Part shown: in pieces, positions 46,275 to 56,004 of the stretch
Numbering within the stretch: position 1 is the stretch's first letter
Layout of the letters: every line of letters begins with the position of its first letter
Assembly: GCF_021290965.1 (NCBI RefSeq)
Contig: NZ_JAJOYT010000008.1
Location: 62,001 to 126,000, forward strand
DNA from: Rheinheimera faecalis
GTDB taxonomy: Bacteria > Pseudomonadota > Gammaproteobacteria > Enterobacterales > Alteromonadaceae
Reading direction: 5' to 3'
DNA length: 64,000 nucleotides
The notes under the pieces: model-generated
What the model saw: only the letters and a program-made list of their open reading frames with translations
Database searches by the model: none
What the model was told of the DNA's origin: nothing
Program-made: the position numbers and the translations under genes

Positions 46275-46466
46275 TTAAAAGTAATTAGAAAAACGACCAA
46301 AGGCACGGCGTAGCGTCAGTCTTTTATGATTATGAAACAGAGGAAGCACTAAAGGTCCTAAACATAAAGCCGCCAAAGCCCAGCGTTTAGCCGCCATTCC
46401 GGCACGTAAAGCCGCAATATAAACACTGACACTGCTCAGACATAAAAGACTCAGGATAAAAACCAC
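46275..46466 (-). CDS. Small two-helix membrane protein
   Basis: A 63-residue protein with hydrophobic segments at about 1-20 (VFILSLLCLSSVSVYIAALR) and 27-44 (WALAALCLGPLVLPLF), separated by a charged RAGMAAKR turn, and a basic tail (HKRLTLRRAFGRF). Short proteins of this shape with a GP-LP step in the second helix are common in gammaproteobacteria as uncharacterised genes. The GTG start has GGGAG six bases upstream, which argues for a real gene. Function unknown; identification rests on shape and ribosome-binding site only. Confidence 0.6.
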   Translation of the reverse strand: MVFILSLLCLSSVSVYIAALRAGMAAKRWALAALCLGPLVLPLFHNHKRLTLRRAFGRFSNYF

Positions 46467-46580
46467 ACTGAACTCCCGCTTAGTAACTCTGCTTAAAAAA
46501 CCGCCGCACTATACCAGACAGATAACCTCTTGACTGCGAAAAACACCAACAAATGCGACGAAAGTCTGAGTCATGGTGCT

Positions 46581-46619
46581 AAAAAAGAAAAAACGGCGCA
46601 CATCACAAATGCAGCGCCG
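46581..46619 (-). terminator. Terminator of the oligopeptidase gene
   Basis: CGGCGC (46594-46599) and GCGCCG (46614-46619) form the stem; on the minus strand TTTTTTCTTTTTT follows. It lies 18 bases past the stop. Confidence 0.75.
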
Positions 46620-46637
46620 CCATTTTATAGCTTTAGA

Positions 46638-48788
46638 CTAAGAAGCCGGAGTTGCTGGTGTTGTTTGTGTTACTGGCAACAAAGACAAAATAAAAGCGTA
46701 TTCGTCAGCAATTTCAATCATGCGCGAGAAACGCCCGGATTTGCCGCCATGACCCGCTTCCATATTGGTGCGAAATAATAGAGGGTGTTGATCGGTTTTG
46801 ACGGTACGCAGCTTAGCCACCCATTTTGCCGGTTCAAAATACTGCACTTGTGAGTCATGCAAGCCTGTAGTAACCAACATGGCCGGATAGGACTGCTTTT
46901 TGACCTGATCATAAGGTGAATAGGACAACATGTAGTCGTAATAGACTTTTTGTTTTGGATTGCCCCACTCGTCAAATTCATTGGTCGTCAGAGGAATAGA
47001 CTCGTCCAGCATAGTGGTGACTACATCGACAAAAGGCACATGAGCCACCAGGCCACGGTATTTATCCGGAGCCATATTGGCAATAGCACCCATTAGCAAA
47101 CCACCTGCACTGCCGCCCATCGCAAAGACCTTATCTTTCGCAGCGTATTTTTGTGCCACCAGATAGTCCGTCACATCGATAAAGTCGGTGAAGGTATTGA
47201 CCTTTTTCAGCAACTTGCCGTTTTCATACCAGCTGCGGCCCATTTCCTGACCACCCCGAATATGAGCTATAGCATAAACAAAACCACGATCTACTAAAGA
47301 CAAGACTGTGCTACGGAAAGATGGAGAGCTGGATATACCGTAAGAGCCGTAGGCGTATTGATACAAAGGTGCAGTGCCGTCCTTTTTCAGACCTTTTTTA
47401 TACAGCAGGCTAACCGGAATTTTGGTGCCATCTTTGGCTGTGGCCCAAACCCGCTCTGTCTGGTAGTTGTTTTTATCAAAACCACCTAAGACTTCCTGTT
47501 GTTTCAATAAACGTTTTTCACCTGTTTTCATATGCATTTCATAGACGGAAGGTGGAGTCGTCAAAGAGGTATAGCTGTAACGCAACCACAGGCTGTTTTG
47601 CTCCGGGTTATTGTCGGTTTTGGCCACATAAGCGGCTTCATCGGATTCTACATACTGTGCTTTGCTTAAATCAGACCATGGCATCAAACGCACTCTGTCC
47701 AGACCATTGCTGCGCTCGTTAATCACCAGATAGTCGGTAAAGAGCTGGAAGGACTCAATAAACACATCGGGGTTATGCGCAAGCAAGGGTTGCCAGCGAC
47801 TGCGATCCCCTATCTTGTCGTCATTAACCGTCATTAAACGATAGTTTGGCGCATCCCAGTCGGTCATGATCACCCAGCGGTTATCTATATGTTCCACTTC
47901 ATATTTAAAATCGCGTTGACGGGGTGCTATGGCGGTAAATTTGCCTTTTTTATCGTCAGATTTCAGCACCAGCATTTCATTGGATACTGTGCTGCCAAGC
48001 CAAATCACCACGTATTGATCATCCGAAGTGTTGCCGACGCCCATATAAAAACTGCTGTCTTTTTCTTCGTACAGCACTTCATCTTGCGCCACAGCCTGAC
48101 CCAAGGTATGACGACGAACTTTGGTCCCTAATAAAGTTTGCGGGTCTTTTTCAATATAAAACAACTGACTGTTATCAGCCGACCAGGCGATAGAGGCTTC
48201 CGCACCTGTAATAGTGGTGGTTAAGTCTTTGCCTGTACGCAGGTCACGAACTTTGAGGTTGTAATTACGACGACCGGTGCTGTCTTCAGCATAAGCCAGC
48301 AACTGCTGATTGGGACTCACCTGATAGTTGCCTATCTGATAAAAATCTTTGCCCTCTGCCATGCTATTGACGTCCAGCATCACTTGCTCAGAGCCACCTG
48401 CTTTGGGCTTACGCGCATAAATCGGATACTCTTTGCCTTGCTCGTAGCGGGTGTAGTAGGAATAATCGCCTTTCACCACAGGCACTGTGCTGTCGTCTTG
48501 TTTGACCCGGCCAATAATTTCATCGGCCAGGCTTTTACTCAAACTTTTATACTGGTCTGCATACTGCTGATAATACTGATTTTCAGCATTCAGATAAGCC
48601 AATACGTCGGGCGCCTGCCTTTTATCGTCCCGCAACCAATAATAGGGGTCTTGCCTGTCGCCATGTTCTGACTTCACGACATAAGGTTTTATAGGCGCGA
48701 CAGGCGCTGATGCAGGCATCGCAGCCATAATGTGCAAACTGGTGAGCATAGCAACTCCATAACCAAGGATACGGACCGGATTGGGCAT
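46638..48788 (-). CDS. Oligopeptidase B-like S9A peptidase, exported
   Basis: A 716-residue prolyl-oligopeptidase-family enzyme closest to oligopeptidase B (PtrB), which cleaves after Lys/Arg in short peptides. DPYYWLRDDKRQAPDVLAYLN opens the propeller region; the hydrolase domain has the nucleophile in AMGGSAGGLLMG, the acid in GLHDSQVQYFEPAKW and the histidine in MEAGHGGKSGR. YAYGSYG is the oxyanion segment. Unlike E. coli PtrB it has a signal peptide (ILGYGVAMLTSLHIMAAMPA), so it acts in the periplasm or outside. I use the ATG at 48788 (GAGAGAAAC upstream); the frame is open to 48845. Confidence 0.92.
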   Translation of the reverse strand: MPNPVRILGYGVAMLTSLHIMAAMPASAPVAPIKPYVVKSEHGDRQDPYYWLRDDKRQAPDVLAYLNAENQYYQQYADQYKSLSKSLADEIIGRVKQDDSTVPVVKGDYSYYTRYEQGKEYPIYARKPKAGGSEQVMLDVNSMAEGKDFYQIGNYQVSPNQQLLAYAEDSTGRRNYNLKVRDLRTGKDLTTTITGAEASIAWSADNSQLFYIEKDPQTLLGTKVRRHTLGQAVAQDEVLYEEKDSSFYMGVGNTSDDQYVVIWLGSTVSNEMLVLKSDDKKGKFTAIAPRQRDFKYEVEHIDNRWVIMTDWDAPNYRLMTVNDDKIGDRSRWQPLLAHNPDVFIESFQLFTDYLVINERSNGLDRVRLMPWSDLSKAQYVESDEAAYVAKTDNNPEQNSLWLRYSYTSLTTPPSVYEMHMKTGEKRLLKQQEVLGGFDKNNYQTERVWATAKDGTKIPVSLLYKKGLKKDGTAPLYQYAYGSYGISSSPSFRSTVLSLVDRGFVYAIAHIRGGQEMGRSWYENGKLLKKVNTFTDFIDVTDYLVAQKYAAKDKVFAMGGSAGGLLMGAIANMAPDKYRGLVAHVPFVDVVTTMLDESIPLTTNEFDEWGNPKQKVYYDYMLSYSPYDQVKKQSYPAMLVTTGLHDSQVQYFEPAKWVAKLRTVKTDQHPLLFRTNMEAGHGGKSGRFSRMIEIADEYAFILSLLPVTQTTPATPAS

Positions 48789-48950
48789 GTTTCTCTCTCT
48801 TCTGTGTATGGATTCGGTGGTTAAAAAACAACAAAACGTTAACACAACGAGGATTTCACAACCACAGCAGGAGCGTACTTATGCGACGAATAAGATGTAA
48901 CAAAAAAAGACGGTGTCAGAACCTAAAATGCGAGAGGCAAAGAAAATAAC

Positions 48951-48982
48951 AAAAAAGGCCCCTAACCTGCAGGAGCCTTTTT
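48951..48982 (-). terminator. Terminator of fadIJ
   Basis: On the minus strand AAAAAGGCTCCT pairs with AGGGGCCTTTTTT (one mismatch) and ends in a T-run, 16 bases past the fadJ stop. Confidence 0.82.
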
Positions 48983-48998
48983 AAAGTCAAAACATAAC

Positions 48999-51140
48999 TT
49001 AATAAAAAGTCGTGTTTTGTTCTGCTTTTTCCAGTAACAGCTTGCTTGGGGCAAAACGTGCGCCAAAACGGCTCTCAAAGCTGCGCAGATGCGCTACTAA
49101 AGTGGCGGCACCCATCTGATCGATATAACGGAACGGACCGCCTAAGAACGGCGGGAAGCCTATGCCGAAGATGGCGCCTATATCACCGTCACGGGCGCTG
49201 CTGATAATGCCTTCTTCTAAACAGCGTACTGCTTCGTTCAGCATTTGCACCACGCAGCGCAACGCTATTTGATCGCCACTGAGCTTAGCTGCAGGATTTA
49301 AACCAAGCACTGTATAAACCGAAGCATCGACCTGCTTTTTGCCTTTGGCTTTGGCGCCGTACAGGTAAAAACCTTTTTCAGTCTTACGGCCTTTACGGCC
49401 ATCCGACAGTAAGCGGTCAAATGCAGCTGGTGCAGTAAAACGCTCACCCAATTCATTCAGCAGAATTGGGGATATTTTAGCGCCTACGTCTATACCCACT
49501 TCATCCAGCAAGGTAATAGGACCTACAGGGAAACCAAATTTCACCAGCGCTTTATCCAGCGCTTCAACTGGTTCGCCTTCAAGCAGTATATTGGCGGCTT
49601 CATTCATATACAGCGCCAGAATACGGTTGACATAAAAACCTGCACCATCTTTGACGACGATAGGCGTTTTGCCTTGCTTACGGGCAAAAGCTACAGTAGT
49701 TGCAATAGTTTCAGCCGAGGTTTTGTCATGAGCTATGACTTCGACCAGTGGCATTTTATCCACAGGAGAGAAGTAATGCAGACCAATCACATTTTCAGGG
49801 CGAGCCGCTTTGGCCGCGATCTGACCTATTGGCAATGAACTGGTATTGCTGGCAAAGACCGTATGTTCTGAACAATTTGCTTCAATATCAGCCACCATCT
49901 GCTGTTTTAAATTTAAATCTTCAAACACAGCTTCGACTACTAAATCCACATCGTGGAAACCACTGTAATCGGTCGTGCCTGTCAGTAAAGACATTTGTTT
50001 TTGTACTTCAGTCTTAGTGACAAAACGTTTACGCAGCTTTTTCTCCAGCAGGCTGTAGCTATATTTCATTGCATTGGAAATACCTTGCTGGCTGATGTCT
50101 TTAATCCGCACCGGCACGCCAGCTTTAGTGGCTGTAACGTTGGCGATACCACCGCCCATCAAACCACCACCTAAAATAGCGGCTTTGCGTACTTTACGGG
50201 GTTGAACATCCCCTGCCCCAGTCTCTTTTTTCATCTGAGTCGTGGCAAAAAATAACGAACGTAAAGCTTTGGACTCATTGGTCATGCAGAGCTCACCAAA
50301 AGCTTTGGCTTCCACATCCAGGCCTTTATTAAAACCACCGTCCACACCAGCTTTAATGGCTTTGAGGATCTTCAGCGGTGCCGGATAATTACCATGAGTC
50401 TTGGCTAAGGTTTGTTTTTCTGCCTGGCTAAATACAATAGCCCGGCCATAAGGCGTTTTTTCCAGCACTTTACCAACAAAGTTCAGTTTGACTTCACGGG
50501 CTGCCGGTTTGCCTTTAAGCGCCAGTTGTACTGCGGCTTCCAGCAAAATACTTTTAGGTACCACGGCATCCACTAAACCGATTTTTTTCGCCTGAGCGGC
50601 ACGCAACTGCTTGCCGGTTAAAATCATATCCAGAGCTTTTTGGATACCGACCAGACGAGGCAAACGCTGAGTACCACCGCTGCCTGGTAATAAACCCAGT
50701 TGCACTTCAGGTAAACCCAATACAGTTTTGTTGTCTGTAGTCGCAACCCGGGCGTGACAGGCTAAAGCCAGCTCTAAACCACCGCCTAAACAAGGGCCAT
50801 GAATAGCAGCCACTAACGGAATAGATAAAGCTTCAAGCTGGTTAAACACCAGTTGGCCCATACGACCTATGTCTTCGGCTTGCTGAGCTGTAGTGCAGCC
50901 ATCAAGCATCGAAATATCGGCACCTGCGATAAAAGAATCAGGCTTACCACTGATAATAACTAAGCCTTTGATGTCTTTATTGTTTTTAATTTCGCCAAGG
51001 AGAGATTTAATTTCATCAGCAAAAGCAGCTTTGAGCACATTCATGCTCTCGCCTGCCACATCCATGCTGATCACACCAATATGATCAGGGCGAATGCTTA
51101 AGCTAAAAGTTGGCTTTGAATCAAGAGTCGGCTGGCTCAT
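48999..51140 (-). CDS. fadJ: Fatty acid oxidation complex alpha subunit FadJ
   Basis: A 713-residue bifunctional enoyl-CoA hydratase / 3-hydroxyacyl-CoA dehydrogenase (E. coli FadJ 714). The hydratase part (1-190) has [11 protein letters not shown] and [20 protein letters not shown] with both catalytic glutamates region [16 protein letters not shown]. The dehydrogenase part has the NAD loop [32 protein letters not shown] and [15 protein letters not shown]. It pairs with FadI, its ATG overlapping the fadI stop by one base. FadJ rather than FadB is supported by the fadI-fadJ order and the IP-start layout. Confidence 0.95.
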   Translation of the reverse strand: MSQPTLDSKPTFSLSIRPDHIGVISMDVAGESMNVLKAAFADEIKSLLGEIKNNKDIKGLVIISGKPDSFIAGADISMLDGCTTAQQAEDIGRMGQLVFNQLEALSIPLVAAIHGPCLGGGLELALACHARVATTDNKTVLGLPEVQLGLLPGSGGTQRLPRLVGIQKALDMILTGKQLRAAQAKKIGLVDAVVPKSILLEAAVQLALKGKPAAREVKLNFVGKVLEKTPYGRAIVFSQAEKQTLAKTHGNYPAPLKILKAIKAGVDGGFNKGLDVEAKAFGELCMTNESKALRSLFFATTQMKKETGAGDVQPRKVRKAAILGGGLMGGGIANVTATKAGVPVRIKDISQQGISNAMKYSYSLLEKKLRKRFVTKTEVQKQMSLLTGTTDYSGFHDVDLVVEAVFEDLNLKQQMVADIEANCSEHTVFASNTSSLPIGQIAAKAARPENVIGLHYFSPVDKMPLVEVIAHDKTSAETIATTVAFARKQGKTPIVVKDGAGFYVNRILALYMNEAANILLEGEPVEALDKALVKFGFPVGPITLLDEVGIDVGAKISPILLNELGERFTAPAAFDRLLSDGRKGRKTEKGFYLYGAKAKGKKQVDASVYTVLGLNPAAKLSGDQIALRCVVQMLNEAVRCLEEGIISSARDGDIGAIFGIGFPPFLGGPFRYIDQMGAATLVAHLRSFESRFGARFAPSKLLLEKAEQNTTFY

Positions 51141-52450
51141 TATTCAGTCTCCACTATCATAGCTGCACCTAAACCACCGGCAGCACAAGCTGTGGTTAAA
51201 CCAATACCACCACCACGGCGTTTTAATTCATTTAACGTCTGGGTAATTAAACGGGTACCTGTAGCCGCAAAAGGATGGCCGTAAGCTAAAGAGCCACCTA
51301 TCACGTTAAATTTCGCCATATCAATGTCACCTATAGCTTCAGCACGGCCCAGTTTTTGTTCGGCAAAAGTTTTGCTACCAAACATTTTCATATTGGCCAG
51401 CGCCTGAGCGGCAAAAGCTTCGTGCATTTCAATCAGGGTTAAATCAGATAACTTCAAACCGGCACGATCTAAAGCGATTGGCGTCGCATAAGATGGGCCC
51501 ATCAGCATATCTTCCCACACATCGATAGCGGCAAAAGCGTAACTGCGGATATAACCCAGCACTTCATAACCCATAGCTTTAGCACGGCTTTCCGTCATCA
51601 TCAGTACAGCGGATGCACCATCAGTTAAAGGCGTGCTGGTCGCTGCAGTGACAGTACCAAACTGACGGTCGAATACTGGTTTTAACTTGCTGTACGATTC
51701 CAGTTTGGAATCCATCCGAATATTGTTGTCGATTTCAAGGAAGGTTTTGTACGGCTCAATATGAGCGGCCATCACTTCATCTTTTAACAGGCCATCTTTC
51801 CAGGCTTGTGCAGCAAGGCTATGTGAACGGTGCGCCAGCGCATCCTGATCGGCACGGCTGATACCATGAGTTTTAGCCATTTGTTCAGCCGTATCCCCCA
51901 TAGACAAGCCTGTGGTGTATTCAGCCACTGCTGGTGGCACTGGCAACAAATCTTTTAAACCTAAACGGCGGAAGATCGCCAGTTTCTGACCAAAAGTTTT
52001 GGCTTTGTTTAAATCGACCAGAGCACGGCCTAATTTTTTGCTGACACCAATAGGCAATACTGAGCTTGAATCTGCACCACCGGCGATTGCGATTTCAGTG
52101 TGGCCTGCCATCATACTTTCAGCCACGCTGACCACAGACTGGAAGCTGGTGGCACAAGCACGGGTCACGCTAAAAGCGTCAGTATGCACATTCATACCAG
52201 TGCCCAGGACTATTTCGCGGGCTATGTTGGGCGCTTCCGGCATTTGTACAACTTGACCAAAAACCAATTGATCTATTAACTTGGGCGACAATTCGCTACG
52301 GATCAGCAGTTCATTGACCACCAGCTTGCCCAGTTCCAGCGCTGAAATGCCATGGAATTCGGTCGCTTGTTTCGCAAATGGAGTACGCAGACCACGCACT
52401 ATGGCGATACGGTCTCCCTGACGTGTGGTAAGTTGTATTGGCGCGGCCAT
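51140..52450 (-). CDS. fadI: 3-ketoacyl-CoA thiolase FadI
   Basis: A 436-residue thiolase, the same length as E. coli FadI, which performs the last step of beta-oxidation. The acyl-enzyme cysteine is in [12 protein letters not shown] (near residue 98), the histidine in [14 protein letters not shown] and [14 protein letters not shown], and the second cysteine in [17 protein letters not shown]. First gene of the fadIJ operon, coupled to fadJ. Upstream are a perfect ACAGGTC dyad and a TTAAAACA dyad, candidates for FadR and PsrA control. Divergent from the Bat-operon moxR. Confidence 0.95.
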   Translation of the reverse strand: MAAPIQLTTRQGDRIAIVRGLRTPFAKQATEFHGISALELGKLVVNELLIRSELSPKLIDQLVFGQVVQMPEAPNIAREIVLGTGMNVHTDAFSVTRACATSFQSVVSVAESMMAGHTEIAIAGGADSSSVLPIGVSKKLGRALVDLNKAKTFGQKLAIFRRLGLKDLLPVPPAVAEYTTGLSMGDTAEQMAKTHGISRADQDALAHRSHSLAAQAWKDGLLKDEVMAAHIEPYKTFLEIDNNIRMDSKLESYSKLKPVFDRQFGTVTAATSTPLTDGASAVLMMTESRAKAMGYEVLGYIRSYAFAAIDVWEDMLMGPSYATPIALDRAGLKLSDLTLIEMHEAFAAQALANMKMFGSKTFAEQKLGRAEAIGDIDMAKFNVIGGSLAYGHPFAATGTRLITQTLNELKRRGGGIGLTTACAAGGLGAAMIVETE

Positions 52451-52477
52451 AAAAGTCCTCTTTCTGTGTTTACCGTG

Positions 52478-52492
52478 ACAGGTCTGACCTGT
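52478..52492. promoter_or_regulatory. Candidate FadR-type operator upstream of fadI
   Basis: ACAGGTC-T-GACCTGT is a perfect 15-bp dyad 28 bases before the fadI start. It resembles the E. coli FadR site (CTGGTC-N-GACCAG) with an A/T exchange in each arm. It would sit over the transcription start set by the TACAAT box. Confidence 0.55.
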
Positions 52493-52502
52493 AGATAATT
52501 CG

Positions 52503-52508
52503 ATTGTA
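52503..52508 (-). promoter_or_regulatory. Candidate -10 box of fadIJ
   Basis: On the minus strand TGGTTACAAT contains a good TACAAT -10 element. The -35 position at 17-base spacing (52526-52531) reads TTTTAA, weak, and falls in the PsrA-like dyad. Confidence 0.4.
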
Positions 52509-52525
52509 ACCAGAGATCAGGCAAA

Positions 52526-52543
52526 TTAAAACACTTGTTTTAA
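52526..52543. promoter_or_regulatory. Candidate PsrA-type operator upstream of fadI
   Basis: TTAAAACA-CT-TGTTTTAA is an 18-bp dyad with perfect 8-bp arms. Its AAAC-N4-GTTT core follows the PsrA pattern known for fatty-acid-degradation genes in Shewanella and Pseudomonas. It overlaps the expected -35 region. Confidence 0.5.
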
Positions 52544-52661
52544 AAGGTGTTGAACCTTATATAAAAGCAAGTGGTCTTAGCCTAGCTTTTTTTCAAGCTA
52601 ACTGCTTGGAAAATAAACAACATTAACTGAAGACAATAACTTACAAGTAGCAGTGAGCATT

Positions 52662-53615
52662 ATGGTAAAGGCATTCTCCGCGTTAAAAGACTATCTGGAC
52701 GGTCAGGTCTTAGGTCAGCATGCGCTGACGGAAGGTATTTTGTTAGCTTTATTGGCCAATGGTCATTTGTTGGTGGAAGGTCCACCGGGTTTAGCAAAAA
52801 CCAGAGCAGTCAATGCGTTGGCACATGGGGTAGAAGGTCGTTTTCATCGCATTCAGTTTACTCCCGACTTATTACCAGCCGATTTAACAGGCACAGATAT
52901 CTATCGTCCTGAAACAGGTCAATTTGAATTTCAGGCAGGCCCTTTGTTTCACCATATTATCCTGGCGGACGAAATAAACCGCGCACCAGCTAAAGTGCAG
53001 TCAGCTTTGTTAGAAGCTATGGCGGAAAAACAAATCACTGTAGGCCGAAAAACTTATGCGTTGCCTGAGCTGTTTTTAGTGATGGCCACCCAAAACCCAC
53101 TGGAGCAGGAAGGTACTTATCCTTTACCTGAAGCTCAGTTAGACCGTTTCTTATTACATCTGAAAGTGGATTATCCGGATGCAGCCACTGAACTGGCTAT
53201 TTTGCGTTTAACCCGGGGTGAAGCTTTAGCTCACGAAAAAGCCAAATTAAGCCCTATCAGTCAGGCCGATATTTTTGCCGCCCGTCAGGATATTTTAAAG
53301 CTGCACATGGCCGAAAGCCTGGAAAACTACATAGTGCAACTGGTGATGGCGACCCGAAATGCCAAAGCCTACAGCGAACAACTGGCGAAATGGATAGCTT
53401 ATGGTGCAAGTCCACGTGCCAGTATTGCGTTGGAGCGTTGTGCCCGTGCTAAAGCCTGGTTAGAAGGCCGTGATTTTGTTACGCCGGATGATATTCAGGC
53501 GGTATTTTTTAACGTGTTACGTCATCGTCTGATCTTAACCTACGATGCCGAAGCCCAGGGTTTAAGCACAGACGATGTGCTCAGAGAGATTTTAAAACTG
53601 GTTCCGGTTGCCTGA
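52662..53615 (+). CDS. MoxR-type AAA+ ATPase of the Bat operon
   Basis: A 317-residue MoxR AAA+ ATPase with Walker A LVEGPPGLAKT (about 39-49), FTPDLLPADLTG, Walker B HHIILADEINRAPAKVQ and sensor FLVMATQNPLEQEGTYPLPE. First gene of a six-gene Bat (Bacteroides aerotolerance-like) operon. I use the ATG at 52662; a GTG three codons earlier is also possible. It shares a 211-base divergent gap with fadI. By family knowledge it powers a membrane VWA complex with a chaperone-like or stress role. Confidence 0.92.
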   Translation: MVKAFSALKDYLDGQVLGQHALTEGILLALLANGHLLVEGPPGLAKTRAVNALAHGVEGRFHRIQFTPDLLPADLTGTDIYRPETGQFEFQAGPLFHHIILADEINRAPAKVQSALLEAMAEKQITVGRKTYALPELFLVMATQNPLEQEGTYPLPEAQLDRFLLHLKVDYPDAATELAILRLTRGEALAHEKAKLSPISQADIFAARQDILKLHMAESLENYIVQLVMATRNAKAYSEQLAKWIAYGASPRASIALERCARAKAWLEGRDFVTPDDIQAVFFNVLRHRLILTYDAEAQGLSTDDVLREILKLVPVA

Positions 53616-53625
53616 TGTGTCTTTG

Positions 53626-54567
53626 ATGAATACCCAACTTCAGCTTGAACAACTGGCCACAGACGGTATCCATCTGGATTTACCGCAGCTGCTGGCCTAT
53701 CAGCGTCATCATGCGTTGCTGGATTTAGCGCCCAAAATGGCCATTCAAAGTAAGTTGGCAGGCAGTTATCTGGCGCGCAGTAAAGGCCGTGGTATGGAGT
53801 TTGATGAAGTACGACATTACCAACCCGGCGATGACGTGCGTACTATCGACTGGCGTGTCACAGCCCGCACCGGTAAAGTCCACACCAAATTATTCCGCGA
53901 AGAAAAAGAACGTCCGGTTTTTATCCTGACTGATATGTCTGAGTCGATGCGGTTTGGCACCCAATTATTGCTTAAGTCAGTGCAGGCTGCGCATTTAGCC
54001 GCCTTATTGGCCTGGCATGTGCGTGAAACCGGCGACAAACTCGGTGGGCTGGTATTTAGTGAACAGCAATTGCTGGAGCTCAAACCTGCAGCACGCAGCC
54101 AGGCCGTATTACGCTATTTAAATGCCCTGATTAAAATTCAGCAACATCAGGGGATGGCGGCAGAGTCCAACCTCAATCATGCTTTGGGTTTAATGCGTCG
54201 TTTAGCCCGTCCTGGTTCACTTCTTTTTGTGATCTCAGATTTTAGCGCGCTTGACGCACAAGGCTTGCGTCATTTACAGGCGATGCGCCAGCATAATGAA
54301 ATTCGTTGTGTGCATATTACCGACCCTTTGGATTTGCAGCTGCCATTGTCTGCTTCTGGTTTAGCTGCGGTAACAGATGGTCAGGAGCTGAAAACACTCG
54401 ACTTGGGATCCTCCGCGTTAAAACACAGTTATCAGCAGCAACAAAGCCAATGGCAACAGGCCTTGCAATTGAACTTAAAAAAGCTCAACTGCCGCTATTT
54501 AGAAATAAGTGCCGCTTTGCCTCTGATTGAACAATTAAACAGGAGTTGGCCTGATGGCGAACACTGA
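53626..54567 (+). CDS. DUF58 domain protein
   Basis: A 313-residue DUF58 protein with a VWA-like core. The family motif GMEFDEVRHYQPGDDVRTID-W is at about 49-69, followed by KLFREEKERPVFILTDMSESM, where D-M-S-E-S resembles the VWA metal site. It normally follows MoxR in Bat operons. Start choice is uncertain: the ATG at 53626 lies 10 bases past the moxR stop, and GTG 53617 or TTG 53608 are in frame. It overlaps the DUF4381 gene by 14 bases. Confidence 0.88.
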   Translation: MNTQLQLEQLATDGIHLDLPQLLAYQRHHALLDLAPKMAIQSKLAGSYLARSKGRGMEFDEVRHYQPGDDVRTIDWRVTARTGKVHTKLFREEKERPVFILTDMSESMRFGTQLLLKSVQAAHLAALLAWHVRETGDKLGGLVFSEQQLLELKPAARSQAVLRYLNALIKIQQHQGMAAESNLNHALGLMRRLARPGSLLFVISDFSALDAQGLRHLQAMRQHNEIRCVHITDPLDLQLPLSASGLAAVTDGQELKTLDLGSSALKHSYQQQQSQWQQALQLNLKKLNCRYLEISAALPLIEQLNRSWPDGEH

Positions 54568-55012
54568 ACCCCAACTGGCTTTAGCTGATATTCAGGAGCC
54601 TATGCTGAACACCTTCTGGCCACCTGCACCAGGCTGGTGGTTGCTTGCATTGCTGCTTATTGTACTGCTGGCCTATGGCTTTCGTTTTTTCTGGAGAAAA
54701 TGGCAAAAAGCCTTGCCATTACGTCAGGCCAAAGCAGAATTGCGACTGATTAAAGAGCCACATCAGAGTGCTGAACTTAATGAACTGCTAAAACGATTGG
54801 TACATTGTTACAGCCCACGACATCCGGTTTTATCTGCGCCAGTGAAACAATGGCAGGACTTTTTGCAGCAGCAATTACCCCAACAGCCTATACCTGACTT
54901 ACAAAAATTGCTGTACCAGCAGCAGTCTGAGCAAACCGATTTTAGCGGTTATCTTCAGTTTGCGGCCAAATGGCTGAATAAAGTCTCAGTCAAACAGCTG
55001 GAGCAGCTTTGA
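54554..55012 (+). CDS. DUF4381 membrane protein
   Basis: A 152-residue protein with one transmembrane helix (about 26-46, WWLLALLLIVLLAYGFRFFW) after a short N-terminal part containing LADIQEPMLNTFWPPAPGW, the DUF4381 signature, and a helical cytoplasmic tail. Third gene of the Bat operon; start overlaps DUF58 by 14 bases and stop overlaps batA by one (TGATG). Probably anchors or stabilises the VWA complex; that is inference from constant gene order. Confidence 0.87.
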   Translation: MANTEPQLALADIQEPMLNTFWPPAPGWWLLALLLIVLLAYGFRFFWRKWQKALPLRQAKAELRLIKEPHQSAELNELLKRLVHCYSPRHPVLSAPVKQWQDFLQQQLPQQPIPDLQKLLYQQQSEQTDFSGYLQFAAKWLNKVSVKQLEQL

Positions 55013-56004
55013 TGTTTGAATTTAGCTACCCATGGCTGTTTATCCTGCTGCCTTTGCCATTGTTGCTGCGCCGTAAAACTCAGCAACAAGGCAGCCCTTT
55101 AACACACAAAGCGCTGATTAAAGCCAGCAGCCAGACTGATGGACTGACAAGTAAAGCGCCCCGCTCTGTCAAAACCCTCATAGCGCTGCTGTGCTGGTGT
55201 TTTTTAGTGCTCGCAGCGACCCAACCTAAGTGGCTTGGAGACACTGTGACCTTGCCACAACAAGGCCGGGATCTGATGTTAGCGCTGGATTTGTCCGGTT
55301 CGATGGCGATCAGTGATATGCAGCATCAGGGTCAAAGCATAGACAGGCTGCAGGCGGTGAAGCTGGTCGTCAGCGATTTTATTCAGCAGCGTAAAGGGGA
55401 CCGTATTGGTCTGATTTTGTTTGGCGATGCAGCTTATCAGCAAACCCCTTTAACTTATGATTTAACCACCATTCAAACCATGCTGGATGAAGCAGTACGG
55501 GGATTAGTCGGTGAACGCACCGCTATAGGCGAAGCCATAGGTTTAGCCGTTAAACGATTAAACGCTTATGAAACTTCAAATAAAGTACTGATCCTATTGA
55601 GCGATGGCGCCAATACTGCTGGCGTGATCCAGCCAATGGAAGCCTTGCAACTGGCGAAAGCCGCCGGAGTCAAAGTCTATACCGTAGGTGTTGGTGCCGA
55701 ACAAATGGTGCAACAAAGCATTTTTGGCCGCCAGCTCATTAACCCTTCTCAGGATTTGGACGAAGTGCTGCTGACCCGTATCGCAGAAGAAACCGGTGGT
55801 AAGTATTTCCGTGCCCGTGATTTAGCTGAACTGGCACAAATTTATAAGCTGCTGGATCAGTTAGAGCCGATAGAGCGCGATCAAATCAGCTACAGACCGC
55901 AGCAAAGTTTGTTGCATTGGCCTTTACTGGCCGCGTTGTTTTGTTCTGTGTTACTTGCCTTAGGCCAGATCAGATGGTCAGGGAGAAAAAACCATGTGGG
56001 CTGA
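55012..56004 (+). CDS. batA: VWA membrane protein, BatA
   Basis: A 330-residue protein with helices near residues 5-18 and 57-76, a VWA domain (about 85-285) and a C-terminal helix (about 303-322). The metal site DLSGSMAISDM is a perfect D-x-S-x-S, with LLSDGANTAG as the later aspartate. The ATG at 55012 overlaps the DUF4381 stop by one base; the TTG just before is not needed. It overlaps the next gene by 11 bases. Membrane VWA proteins of this kind pair with MoxR. Confidence 0.88.
   Translation: MFEFSYPWLFILLPLPLLLRRKTQQQGSPLTHKALIKASSQTDGLTSKAPRSVKTLIALLCWCFLVLAATQPKWLGDTVTLPQQGRDLMLALDLSGSMAISDMQHQGQSIDRLQAVKLVVSDFIQQRKGDRIGLILFGDAAYQQTPLTYDLTTIQTMLDEAVRGLVGERTAIGEAIGLAVKRLNAYETSNKVLILLSDGANTAGVIQPMEALQLAKAAGVKVYTVGVGAEQMVQQSIFGRQLINPSQDLDEVLLTRIAEETGGKYFRARDLAELAQIYKLLDQLEPIERDQISYRPQQSLLHWPLLAALFCSVLLALGQIRWSGRKNHVG

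Larger units (their letters stand above)
46038..46637. other. Intergenic region with one small gene
   Basis: Between maoP and the oligopeptidase gene the only supported ORF is 46275-46466 (minus). Bases 46038-46274 carry the maoP promoter and are AT-rich with no clear feature; bases 46467-46580 show nothing I can name apart from the ribosome-binding site of the small gene. Confidence 0.5.
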
